Assembly: GCA_036940085.1 (NCBI GenBank)
Contig: JALLBK010000051.1
Location: forward strand, 1 to 54,894
Origin: Discostella pseudostelligera
Lineage: Eukaryota; Bacillariophyta; Thalassiosirophyceae; Thalassiosirales; Thalassiosiraceae
DNA length: 54,894 nucleotides
Direction of reading: 5' to 3'
This document shows, one piece after another, positions 10,072-20,906 of the stretch. Numbering within the stretch: position 1 is the stretch's first letter; every line of letters begins with the position of its first letter. A program made the position numbers and the translations under genes. The notes beneath the pieces are model-generated. The model did no database searches and had not been told where the DNA came from. It saw only the letters and a list, made by a program, of their open reading frames with translations.

Positions 10072-12669
10072 ATGAAGCTCTCCACCGCTCTTGGCATCGT
10101 CCTCGCCTCCGCGCCATGCGGGACGGCCTTCTCTCCGTCGGCGCCAACGCTCTCCGTGCATCATTTCCATCATCCCAGCAGCATCATCATCGCCGCCACC
10201 TCCCCCGTTATCTGCGCCAACCGCTCATCATCATCAACATCATCATGCCTGTCCATGGTCGGCGGGGGCATGATCGAACGCCCCGCGGGTGACAATTCCA
10301 ACAACGACGACGATGACGACGATGACGACATTGATGCCTCTGCCTCCTCCTCCACCTCAAAACAACGCAGTGGCATCCCCGCCGAATACCTCCAAATGTA
10401 CGAAGAAGAGAAAGAAAAATTCTTGGCCAAGCTGGGACGTGACATCGAATTTGACCCCTATGATCCCAATCCCTACATCCGTCCTCGTCCTGGCAAGTAC
10501 GGGTGGGACAAGCAGGCGCTGGAGGCTACTTCCGGCAGGGCCGCCTCCATGCAAGACGCTTTGGACATCATGTCGCGCCTATCCGACGAGGAGCTTATGG
10601 AACGTGGCAATCCCATGAGCACTAGTGAACGTGAGGAGAATCTAAATATCATTCGACGTTTGCGTCAAAATGATATCCCCACCTACCTTAAGTTCAATCG
10701 AGAGAAAATGCTCGAGGCAGCCATGGATGCCAACACTCGTGAGAAGGCAGATCCATGGTATGATCTCAATGAACGTCTCGGGGATGCTATCAAGTATGAT
10801 ACTGAGGATGTGGACCATCTCAAAAAACTAATTGAACGTGTCGGTGGCCCGCCACCCCAATTGGTCAAATATGCCAATCATCCTAGGGGGTATGTGTTGC
10901 GTACGGAAATTATTGGGATTCCATTTAGTAATGAACAAATTGAAAGTTTGCTCGATCGTCGTGAATCGTTATTGGATGATACCCAACGTGAAGAGCGACG
11001 TAAGGAGGCGATACGACGAGAAATGGCCAAGTTGGATCAACCTCAACGTGAAGCCAAGCATTATGCCGAGCTAGCCGAGCTGGTGAAACGTCGTAAGGAG
11101 GAGGCTGCCATGGCAGTGTTTGAAGAGGAATTAGCTCGAGCCAATCCTAGCGAGAAGACGAAGGAGAAAATGAAAGAGTATGAAAAGGAACGGGAGGAAC
11201 TATTAAAGGTATGGGAGGCCGAGGGAAAATCCGATGTCGAGGCGGAATATATGCGTGTGAAGGATGAGTTGGTTGATCGGACGATGAAGGGATTTGTTTC
11301 GGATTTGAAACGTACCAGTAATTTGTATTATGACTTTGAGGCGGATGAGTTTGATGAGGATAGTGATGAGGATGACGATGACGACGAGGGATATGGTGCA
11401 CCCAGCAGTGGTGGTGGTGGTGGTGGTTCCGCCGCCGAAGGGAAGCCCATGTCCAAGGCGGCAATGGCACGCCTCGAGGCTATGAAGAACGATGGATCCG
11501 GTCGTCCACGTCTACCCGGAGACGTCGATGTGACACGCGGCGAGATTGATCCTACCCTTGTCATTAATGACTCTTCTACCGCCACTACCGGTCCACTCAC
11601 GGTGCAAGTGTCAAGTGCCTACAATACCGAAAACTCCGACCCTCCCATGCGCAAACACTGCTTCCAATACACTGTGCGTATTACGAATAACTCCGAAACG
11701 GATACCGTCCAACTATTGTCGCGACGATTTGAAATCCAGACGGTGGGAAGTAGTATGAAAGATGTGGTTCAGGGCGAGGGTGTGACGGGACGTCAACCCA
11801 TTCTCAAACCTGGAGAGGTGTTTGAATACACGAGTACAGCGCCATTGTCGGTCCGTCCCATTGGTACTACAGAGATTGCTGCACGTATGAGTGGAGAGTA
11901 TCGATACTGTACTCTCGAGGCAGGGCAGGAGATGGCGACGGAGGAACAGGTAAATAAGGGTCAGGGGGAGGCGGGGGCGGAATTGGCCACGTTCCACTTT
12001 GTCTTTCCTGAAGCGCAACGTGTCAAGCCGGTAAGGCCATCGGATGATGACGATGATGACGACGATGAGGATACTGTCAAGACGACTACCGTCGCGACTT
12101 CTTCCTCACCTTCGCCATCTACCCCCACTGCTGCCAAGGATGTTGCTACCACCACACCAACGTCTTCACCCGCCTCGAGCCTACCTGGGGAACCCGACAT
12201 GACCTCCGGGAACATTGGCACATCCACACCCAACGATTCCTCTGACACAGTAACCTCCGATGTACGTGTCGTAGTCAGCTCGACATACCGTCCGGAACGT
12301 AGCGATGCCAAGCTTGACAAGCATTGCTTTGCGTACAATGTGCGCATTACCAACGAGAGCAAGTCCAATCAGAGTATTCAATTAGTCTCTCGTCGATTTG
12401 AGATCCAAACTGTCGGTAGTGCAAATAAGGATGTGGTCCAAGGTCCGGGTGTAACAGGTCGACAGCCCGTGTTGAAGCCTGGCGAGAGCTTTGAGTACAC
12501 GAGTACGGCCCCGTTGAGTGTTCGACCCATGTTGGATAAGACGAAGGTTGTGGCGCGGATGAGTGGGGAATACAACTTCGTCCAGTTGGCAGATGATGGA
12601 AAGACTCCGTTGAGCAGTACACCGTTGAAGGCTGAGTTGGGAGCCTTTCACTTCATCTTGCCAGAGTAA
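10072..12669 (+). CDS. Plastid-targeted protein with two ApaG (DUF525) domains
   Basis: Single exon, 865 aa. The N-terminus MKLSTALGIVLASAPCGTAF is a signal peptide with a GTA|F cleavage site, the diatom bipartite plastid signal. Residues about 80-110 are Asp/Ser-rich. The central part (about 120-440) is charged and helical; a segment around LNERLGDAIKYDTEDVDHLK loosely resembles a UVR helix pair (weak). Two ApaG domains follow, at about 506-645 and 731-865. They share RFEIQTVGS, KDVVQG, GVTGRQP, LKPGE, FEYTSTAPLSVRP, ARMSGEY and a closing F-x-F-x-x-PE, and are joined by an acidic then Thr/Pro/Ser-rich linker. ApaG folds are small beta-sandwiches found alone in bacteria and in some F-box and polymerase-interacting proteins; no reaction can be assigned. 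The two copies are so alike that an internal duplication is likely. Confidence 0.85.
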   Translation: MKLSTALGIVLASAPCGTAFSPSAPTLSVHHFHHPSSIIIAATSPVICANRSSSSTSSCLSMVGGGMIERPAGDNSNNDDDDDDDDIDASASSSTSKQRSGIPAEYLQMYEEEKEKFLAKLGRDIEFDPYDPNPYIRPRPGKYGWDKQALEATSGRAASMQDALDIMSRLSDEELMERGNPMSTSEREENLNIIRRLRQNDIPTYLKFNREKMLEAAMDANTREKADPWYDLNERLGDAIKYDTEDVDHLKKLIERVGGPPPQLVKYANHPRGYVLRTEIIGIPFSNEQIESLLDRRESLLDDTQREERRKEAIRREMAKLDQPQREAKHYAELAELVKRRKEEAAMAVFEEELARANPSEKTKEKMKEYEKEREELLKVWEAEGKSDVEAEYMRVKDELVDRTMKGFVSDLKRTSNLYYDFEADEFDEDSDEDDDDDEGYGAPSSGGGGGGSAAEGKPMSKAAMARLEAMKNDGSGRPRLPGDVDVTRGEIDPTLVINDSSTATTGPLTVQVSSAYNTENSDPPMRKHCFQYTVRITNNSETDTVQLLSRRFEIQTVGSSMKDVVQGEGVTGRQPILKPGEVFEYTSTAPLSVRPIGTTEIAARMSGEYRYCTLEAGQEMATEEQVNKGQGEAGAELATFHFVFPEAQRVKPVRPSDDDDDDDDEDTVKTTTVATSSSPSPSTPTAAKDVATTTPTSSPASSLPGEPDMTSGNIGTSTPNDSSDTVTSDVRVVVSSTYRPERSDAKLDKHCFAYNVRITNESKSNQSIQLVSRRFEIQTVGSANKDVVQGPGVTGRQPVLKPGESFEYTSTAPLSVRPMLDKTKVVARMSGEYNFVQLADDGKTPLSSTPLKAELGAFHFILPE

Positions 12670-13061
12670 TAGTGAGAGTTCGTTGGATGCTGTTTGATAT
12701 CCCGAATCTAGTAATGGACGATGTGTTGCGCCTGCATCCTCTTAGTTTTGACAAGGTAGTTTATGGAAAGGCACCGACAACATAGAACAGACAATTGAAA
12801 GTCTACGGAATATTTTTTTGAGCAAACGCTATTATGTTCCTTCTCAATTGAGTTTGCAGCCGATCAAGCGGATATCTGAGCAAATGATTCGCAAATTCGT
12901 AGCTCATCCCAACCGTTCATCAACGGCCTGCCCCAGCCTGGGATGTAATGCTTCGGACACTCTAGTACGTTTCCCTCTGATTAAGCCATACAAACATTCC
13001 CGCCATCTGCCATCCCAAAGCTAGCATAAAAGCCTTCCTTCACCGCACAAATGGTGAATAT
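12670..13061. other. Convergent intergenic region
   Basis: 392 bp between the stop codons of the ApaG-protein gene (+) and the FKBP gene (-). It must contain both 3' ends. I see no gene, tRNA or repeat in it. Confidence 0.4.
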
Positions 13062-13780
13062 TTATTCGTCACCAATTAACTCGATCAGCTCTTGCTCCCT
13101 TCCTGGAAGACCCACCATCTCAACATCAAAAACAATTTCAGCATTCGCAGGAATACGTGGCTTCCCAGCAGAGGCAGGGCGACCTTTAGAGCCAAAGGCA
13201 AGCTCACCCTGAGAGTAAAGGTGTTACAAGAAGAAACACAATTGATGTCAGCCATCAATATCTTCAGGCAGAAACTACAATGTGATGATCTGCCCAATCA
13301 TCATGAAAATGAAACAAAGGCAGCGACACTCACCGGAATTGTAAGCACCCATCGATCACCCACCCTCATCTTGGGTAAGACCTCCTCAACTCCCTTGATC
13401 AACCCCCCACTTCCTACACGAGTATAGTACGGTTCAACGGTGGCGAAAATATCATCAATTTTAGTCTCGCCCTGATAGGCTGCAAATCGAATGGCGGCCA
13501 TTTCTCCAATTTTTGGTTCTGGTCCATTTCCTGATTTTGTTACTTTGATTGCCACACCCGAGGGTGTTACTTCATCTGCATAGGCTGGAGACGAGCCAAG
13601 TAGTCCAGCAGTGGCGGTGGTAGCAGCTGTGAAGCCGACGGCGGCGATGTCGCGGAGGAAATCGGTTCTGGAGGTTGGTGCTGACGAGTAGAGTGAGCTC
13701 GAACGAGATTGTGATGTGGGTGATAGGAACGCCTCGGAGGGGGCGAAGATGGAGAGGACGAGAACGATAGCAGATTTCAT
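13062..13780 (-). CDS. FKBP-type peptidyl-prolyl isomerase, probably thylakoid lumen
   Basis: Two exons: 13780-13334 and 13208-13062, joined in phase 0, 197 aa. The enzyme speeds cis-trans isomerisation of prolyl bonds in folding proteins. The N-terminus has three targeting parts: a signal peptide ending SEA|FLS (plastid import with F at +1), a Ser/Arg-rich transit stretch, and a second hydrophobic segment ending AYA|DE, the usual thylakoid-lumen cleavage. The FKBP domain follows from about residue 70, with VGSGGLIKGVEEVLPKMRVG matching the VIPGWEEGL region and FGSKGRP...IPANAEIVFDVEMV at the end. The usual FKBP active-site aromatic residues are partly changed, as in other lumenal FKBPs, so catalytic strength is uncertain. 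The intron falls between LTIP and GELAFGS. Confidence 0.85.
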
Positions 13781-14351
13781 TTTGAGGATGGCACTGTTAT
13801 CAATTATGTACGATGATTATGTTGAGAGGTGAGAGGATAGGAGGTGTCCACTTCCGCTGCTGATATGGTACCGCTACCGCTACTTCTGCTTCTGTGTCAT
13901 CGTCATCGTCAGCCACTTCTTGTACACCTCCTGTGTCCTGCGTATCGTACAATAGCGAGAGATAGTAGGCGGCAGCAGCACAGGCTGTGCACACGTCACT
14001 TCCCGCGACAGTTTGGCGATCGGTCAGTTACGATTTGGCGGGAGACTAGAAAGGGAGTTGGTCTTCCACGTGGCCCACCACCATCATCACTCTCAAAAGA
14101 ATATTCCGCCAACATCCTCATCTCTCCTCATGATAACAACGAAACCTTCCGTCAACTATCAACTATGCTTGGTTAAAGGAGTAAAAACAATAGATTGGAG
14201 TGCTACATTTTATGCAATCTGAACAATCAAAGAGACTTAAAAGACATGCCAGTTACGACTAATCCTCAAAAATTTCTGTGCAGCCCAAAACACCAACTCA
14301 TTTGCGCTCTCGTACCTAGTGCAAACATCACATCCTTCCAAACAAAAACAT
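13781..14351. promoter_or_regulatory. Upstream region of the FKBP gene
   Basis: 571 bp between two minus-strand genes. It holds an E2F-like TTTGGCGGGA at 14034-14043 and a CACGTG box at 14067-14072, roughly 250-290 bp upstream of the FKBP start. The same pair of words recurs in other promoters of this window. The GAPDH 3' UTR also lies here. No gene seen. Confidence 0.4.
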
Positions 14352-16104
<1,753 letters not shown>

Positions 16105-17263
16105 ATGATGTTCGGGCCCAGCCGACGCGCCTTCCGAATGATAGCGATGTATGCTGCAATCATGGCTGCATTCCATCCGCTAGTTGTCGAGTCCGCAACC
16201 CGTCGGCGTGTGCTCGGTGTCCTTCACTCAGACGAATACACCGAGTCTGTCCTCACCCTTAAGTCGTCGGATGCCTTAGTTGGATTCAATGCCCAAGAAC
16301 ATGCCAAGATCGCATCTATGTTGGATACAACGAAGGAGATGATGGATACTGCCAATGCCCTTATTCAGCAAGAGAGCACAAAGAACGAGGGAAGAAAAAT
16401 GATGGAGGAGGCGACCACCATATTTCATGAAGTGAAGTCTCATCTTCGTCAGAAGCTGCCCAACTCGGATCCGACGGCGACAAAACGCGAGGTCAATCGA
16501 GAACTACTACGTCAAAAATATTCGAATCACGATGTCCAGATGGCCGCGGAAGATGAAGAGAGAGGGCTGGATGTATCTCGGCGCATCTATGAAACAGTAA
16601 GTAAATTTGATATACCATTTTTGCTATGCATGCTTTTTGCAAATCGGTGTTAACTCATTCTTATTGCAATTGCTTTCCTTCACCATCGTATATCAAGGTG
16701 ATCACATTTCCAGAGTGTCTCGAGCAGCTCTTCGAAAATTGCCTAAACCTCGTCAATACCCAAGTGCATGATCTCGGCCTCGATGCCTACGAGATTGTCG
16801 TACACGAAAAGCGCAACATCAATCAACCTGGCTATAACAAGGTTGTAATAATAACAGATACGCTAGCCGAACGTGTCGTGGGAAAAATGGGAGACGGTGT
16901 TGTTAGTTACCCATATCAGTGGGACGATGCCGTCCTCGGACCAAGGATGCTGAGTGTCGATGGCAAATGGAACTGTTTTGGTTATTCACCAGAAGAATGT
17001 TGTGATCAAATCAAACAGAGTACGTTCCTATTGTGATTCTAGCTTCTCTTGCCATTCACCCCCGCCATTCAAACGCAATGATATTAACTCCCTCACTCGT
17101 GTAACCTTGCGTAGGCTCTCCCAACCCGAACACCAAGGGTGATAACATTGAGTGTCACATCTTTGTTCCCTACGGTGGTGTCGGCAATCCCAAGCGTCAA
17201 GATAGGATTATTATTAACTTGTCACCAGATGGACGAGTGCAGGAGCCGCCGATCATCACTTAG
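16105..17263 (+). CDS. Secreted protein of unknown function
   Basis: Three exons inferred: 16105-16596, 16698-17019, 17115-17263; about 320 aa. I do not recognise the family. The start MMFGPSRRAFRMIAMYAAIM leads into a hydrophobic segment ending VESA, a plausible signal peptide. A helical, charged region follows (about residues 40-160: many Glu, Lys, Met). The C-terminal part, from VITFPECLEQLFENC, has six Cys (PEC, ENC, WNC, ECC as two, ECH) and looks like a small disulfide-bonded beta domain with VVIITDTLAERVVG and RIIINLSPDGRVQEPP. The layout of helical prodomain plus compact Cys domain would suit a secreted or vacuolar factor, possibly an inhibitor, but that is a guess. Frame is open upstream of the chosen ATG; the signal peptide decided the start. 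Confidence 0.7.
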
Positions 17264-18126
17264 ATGGTGACGGAGGATGTTTTCCACATGAAGGACGAAG
17301 CGATGTGTTGCTGACGGCTGACGTAATGTCATGGTCATGATCACTATCTCACGTCGAAGGATATTTTGTTGCTGAATTTCCTCCTTGATGCAATGTTTAC
17401 TAGTAGCTAGTGTTGATATAAAATCGAATGTATGTCAATTGTCGATTGAGATTGAGCGCCGCTGCTTGGAGTTGGTGTGCCGTCGTTCGTCTTCATTCAG
17501 GCTTACCACCTCAGCCGGTGCACCAAATATCGATATCGATGCCATATAATGGTTTATTTCCTCATGCATCATTCCTTATTCTCGCAATACTATCGGGAGT
17601 TGTTGCGTTGATACTCAAGAGAGAGGGTGGTCGATCGGTGGTCCGTTGCTTGCTTGAGTTCTATCGGTTCCCGCAATTTACGCTCGCCGCTCACTGTTTC
17701 CCGCCATTTTCGCCACATTCTTCCCGCCACATCATTTACGCCAAGCGGAGGAGGTTTCTCAACAGAGGAATCCTCCTAAGCACTCAAGTTCAACGCAGGT
17801 GTCAAGACGAACGCACTTTCGACGGCTTTGATTTGACACCATTTTCGGCTTTGTTTTGGAGATGGTTTCAGCGACAATTGTCAGTACTGTTCACATGCGT
17901 CAAAATCGCTTTTTCCATTTTTTGAAAAGGCGAGGAATTTGGCCATCAACGAGAAGCGCGCGCTCGTGCTTGCAAGCAGCCTTCATTCGATGCATGCAAG
18001 CAACAACAAGCACTGCATACAGCATGCAACAGGCCATGGGATCAGAAGAAATCCGATGTCGGCAACCACAAGCTCATAAAAAGAAGAATCCTAAAATCAA
18101 CCAAAAGCAAATCCAAAAGCAATCCA
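17264..18126. promoter_or_regulatory. Upstream region of the 54-residue repeat gene
   Basis: 863 bp without a convincing gene. TTTCCCGCC (17697-17705) and TTCCCGCC (17721-17728) are E2F-like, with TTTTCGCC between. A perfect palindrome GCTTGCAAGC lies at 17968-17977, followed by several TGCATGC-like words. CCAAAAGCAA/TCCAAAAGCAA repeats lie just before the start codon. Confidence 0.4.
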
Positions 18127-20631
18127 ATGAAAATGAAGACCGATGAAACTTTAACGTCCACCTGCGATAATGTCTATGACGTTGCGGGTGGACGTAAAAC
18201 TACTGATACTGATGCCATTGAAATCTTGGCCGGAGGAGGAAGCGAGGGGGGTGATGTCGACGAGGTGGCTGTCCTCGTGAGCGTTGGGGAGGATGATGTC
18301 GTCGCCTTTTCGTATGAAGTTGAGAGCGTGCCTTCTCTCGAGCCCGAAGACGATGACGACGACGACGAGGAGGAGGAGTGGGAAAGTGATGAGGAAGAGG
18401 ACGACGAGGGTGAGTGCACCATTATTTGTTGTTGGCGCTTCTGCTTGACGTGTCATGTCAGTGGTTGTCCCTTTAGATTATTTAGTTGATGATGCTAACA
18501 TTCGAGCCTCTCGTCTTCCACTTGTCACCCTTCTCTCTCCCAAGCAGAGGATGCCGAGTTGGACGAAGGACTAGCGGAACGTCTCCGCATCCTAGCTGAC
18601 GCTCGCGCCTTGAAGAATCTCGCGGTGGCGTTCCTCCACCCTGAGCGGCCGGTGATGGTGTCGGATCCCACCGTCTTTGGGCGCAACTACTTTAGCCGTC
18701 CTTCCGCCATCGAACAAAAGACTGATGAGGAGGCTGATGAGGAAGTGGATATTCTTGAGGATGCAAGGGCATTGAAGATGGCGGCGGTGGCGTACCTACA
18801 TCCCGAGATTGGTGTTACCTCTACCGATGGTGCATGCTTTGGACGCAACTACTTCAACCGTCCATCTGCACCCGAAGTTGAGAGTGTCGAGGAGGCGAAT
18901 GAGCGAGCACGTGTATTGGAGGAAACTGCTGCTTTGAAGAAGCTTGCAATCGATTACATGCATCCTGAGGTTGGCGTCACTTCTACTGATGGTGCATGCT
19001 ACGGTCGCAACTACTTCAACCGCTACTCTGCTCCCGATGCTGAAGATGCGGAGGTTGCCGACGAACGTGCTCGTATTTTGTCTGAGGCTGCTGCGCTCAA
19101 GAAGCTTGTAATCGATTACATGCATCCTGAGGTTGGCGTCACTTCTACTGATGGTGCCTGCTTCGGTCGCAACTACTTCAACCGTCCTTCTGCTCCTGAG
19201 ACTGAAGAGGACGAGTTCGCAGACGAGCGCGCTGAGATTTTGGCGGAGGCTTCTGCTCTCAAGAAGCTTGCTGTCGACTACATGCATCCTGAGATCGGTG
19301 TTACTTCTACTGATGGTGCCTGCTTTGGTCGCAACTACTTCAACCGCTTCTCTGCTCCTGAGACTGAAGATGTGGAGGTTGCCGACGAGCGTGCCCGTAT
19401 CTTGTCAGAAGCTGCTGCACTCAAGAAGTCAGCCATCGACTACATGCATCCTGAGGTTGGTGTCGCTACTACTGACGCCACCCTATTTGGTCGCAACTAC
19501 TTCATCCGTCCTTCCGCTCCTGGGACTGACGAGGATGAGTTCGCTGATGAGCGCGCTGAGATTTTGGCGGAGGCTGTTGCACTCAAGAAGTTGGCCGTGG
19601 ATTATTTGCATCCGGAGGTTGGTGTTACTTCTACTGACGCCACCCGATTCGGTCGCAACTACTTCAGCCGTCCATCTGCTCCTGAGACTGAAGATGTGGA
19701 GGTTGCCGACGAGCGTGCGCGCGTCTTGGCGGAGGCTTCTGCACTCAAGAAGTTGGCCATTGACTACATGCATCCTGAGATTGGTGTTACTTCTGCCAAT
19801 CCTACCGTATTTGGTCGCAACTACTTCAACCGTCCATCTGCTCCTGAGATTGAAGAGGATGAGTATGCTGATGAGCGCGCGGAGATTTTGGCTGAGTGTG
19901 CAGCTCTCAAAAAGTTGGCCGTCGACTATTTGCATCCTGAGGTGGGTGTTACTTCAACTGATGGTGAATGCTTCGGCCGTAACTACTTCAACCGTCCATC
20001 CGCTCCTGAGACTGAAGATGTGGAGGATGCCGATGAGCGAGCCCGTATCTTGGCTGAGGCTGCTGCGCTCAAGAAGCTTGCAATCGATTACATGCATCCA
20101 GAGGTGGGTGTCACTTCTACTGATGGTGCCTGCTTTGGTCGCAACTACTTTAACCGCTACTCAGCTCCCGATACGGAAGATGTGGAGGTTGCCGATGAGC
20201 GTGCCCGTGTTTTGGCCGAGTGTGCTGCTCTCAAGAAGTCAGCCGTCGACTACATGCACCCTGAGATCGGTGTTACTTCTACTGATGGTGCGTGCTTCGG
20301 TCGCAACTACTTCAACCGATACTCTGCTCCTGAGACTGAAGATGAGGATCATGCAATTGAGGAAGCGCATGTCTTGGCTGAGTGTGCTGCTCTCAAGAAG
20401 TCAGCCGTCGACTACATGCATCCTGAGGTCGGTGTTAAGACCACGGACTCGACAGCGTTCGGTCGCAACTACTTCAACCAGGAGGCGTCTGCTCTCGAGA
20501 AGCTTGCTGCCGCAGTGAAGGGAGCCAAGCTTCCCAGTACGAAGTCCTCCTCCTCGGATAACGACCTCGGCAATACCAAGAAGTCTGCTTCGTCTGTCAA
20601 TTTGTTTGGCCTCACGGAGGATGTTGTTTAA
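18127..20631 (+). CDS. Protein of twelve 54-residue tandem repeats, function unknown
   Basis: Two exons: 18127-18409 and 18548-20631; 788 aa. I do not recognise a characterised family. There is no signal peptide or membrane segment. Exon 1 encodes an acidic leader with a run of Asp then Glu. Exon 2 is almost wholly repeats: the landmark [FY]GRNYF occurs twelve times, from 18676 to 20458, always exactly 162 bp apart. Each unit has an acidic linker, a helix of the type ADERARILAEAAALKKLA, the segment DYMHPEVGVTSTDG, and then FGRNYFNRPSAPE. The last unit diverges (NYFNQEAS) into a Lys/Ser-rich tail. Conserved Tyr, His, Pro, Arg and Asn with a variable acidic linker suggest a modular scaffold or binding protein. 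Neighbouring repeats are very alike at DNA level, pointing to recent homogenisation. Confidence 0.85.
18676..20475 (+). repeat. 162-bp coding tandem repeat, twelve landmarks
   Basis: The codons for [FY]GRNYF recur at 18676, 18838, 19000, 19162 and so on to 20458, each step exactly 162 bp with no insertion or deletion. Inner units differ by few bases. First and last copies are most diverged, as expected when inner copies are homogenised by unequal exchange. Confidence 0.95.
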
Positions 20632-20906
20632 TTATATTGTATCTTAGGGGTGCCTTGTTATGTGGGATGCAAGGCCGAAACATCGAATAATGTCAATGAT
20701 CATAATGCTATTTAATCACATACTATTTTTTACACGTCGTCATTCAAGTTCTACGTGCCTTCATTACACTCATTGACTCAAAAATATATTACATTATGTA
20801 AAAGAGTCTACCGTACCACCGCGATTGATACAACCTGCACGCCCAAGGACGAGGTTGATGGTCGATAGAGGAAACAGGAACAGTTGAAAAGGTCCGACTT
20901 AAGACT

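Noticed and set aside
9606..10097. 163-codon minus-strand frame with a hydrophobic segment.
   Set aside because: It overlaps the start of the ApaG-protein gene, contains a simple repeat and has no known domain. A small secreted protein is possible but not supported.
18301..18408. Runs of GAC/GAG and similar GAT/GAC runs near 10300 and 11360, considered as microsatellites.
   Set aside because: They encode ordinary acidic stretches of real proteins, with mixed codons.
18796..19935. Minus-strand frames of 150-163 codons antisense to the repeat gene.
   Set aside because: They repeat with the same 162-bp period and are shadows of the codon pattern of the sense gene.
19133..20518. A 461-codon open frame on the plus strand overlapping the repeat gene, itself repetitive.
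   Set aside because: It is the second frame of the same 162-bp repeats. The constant period and biased codons keep it open; the peptide is Leu/Arg/Ser noise and has no independent exons.
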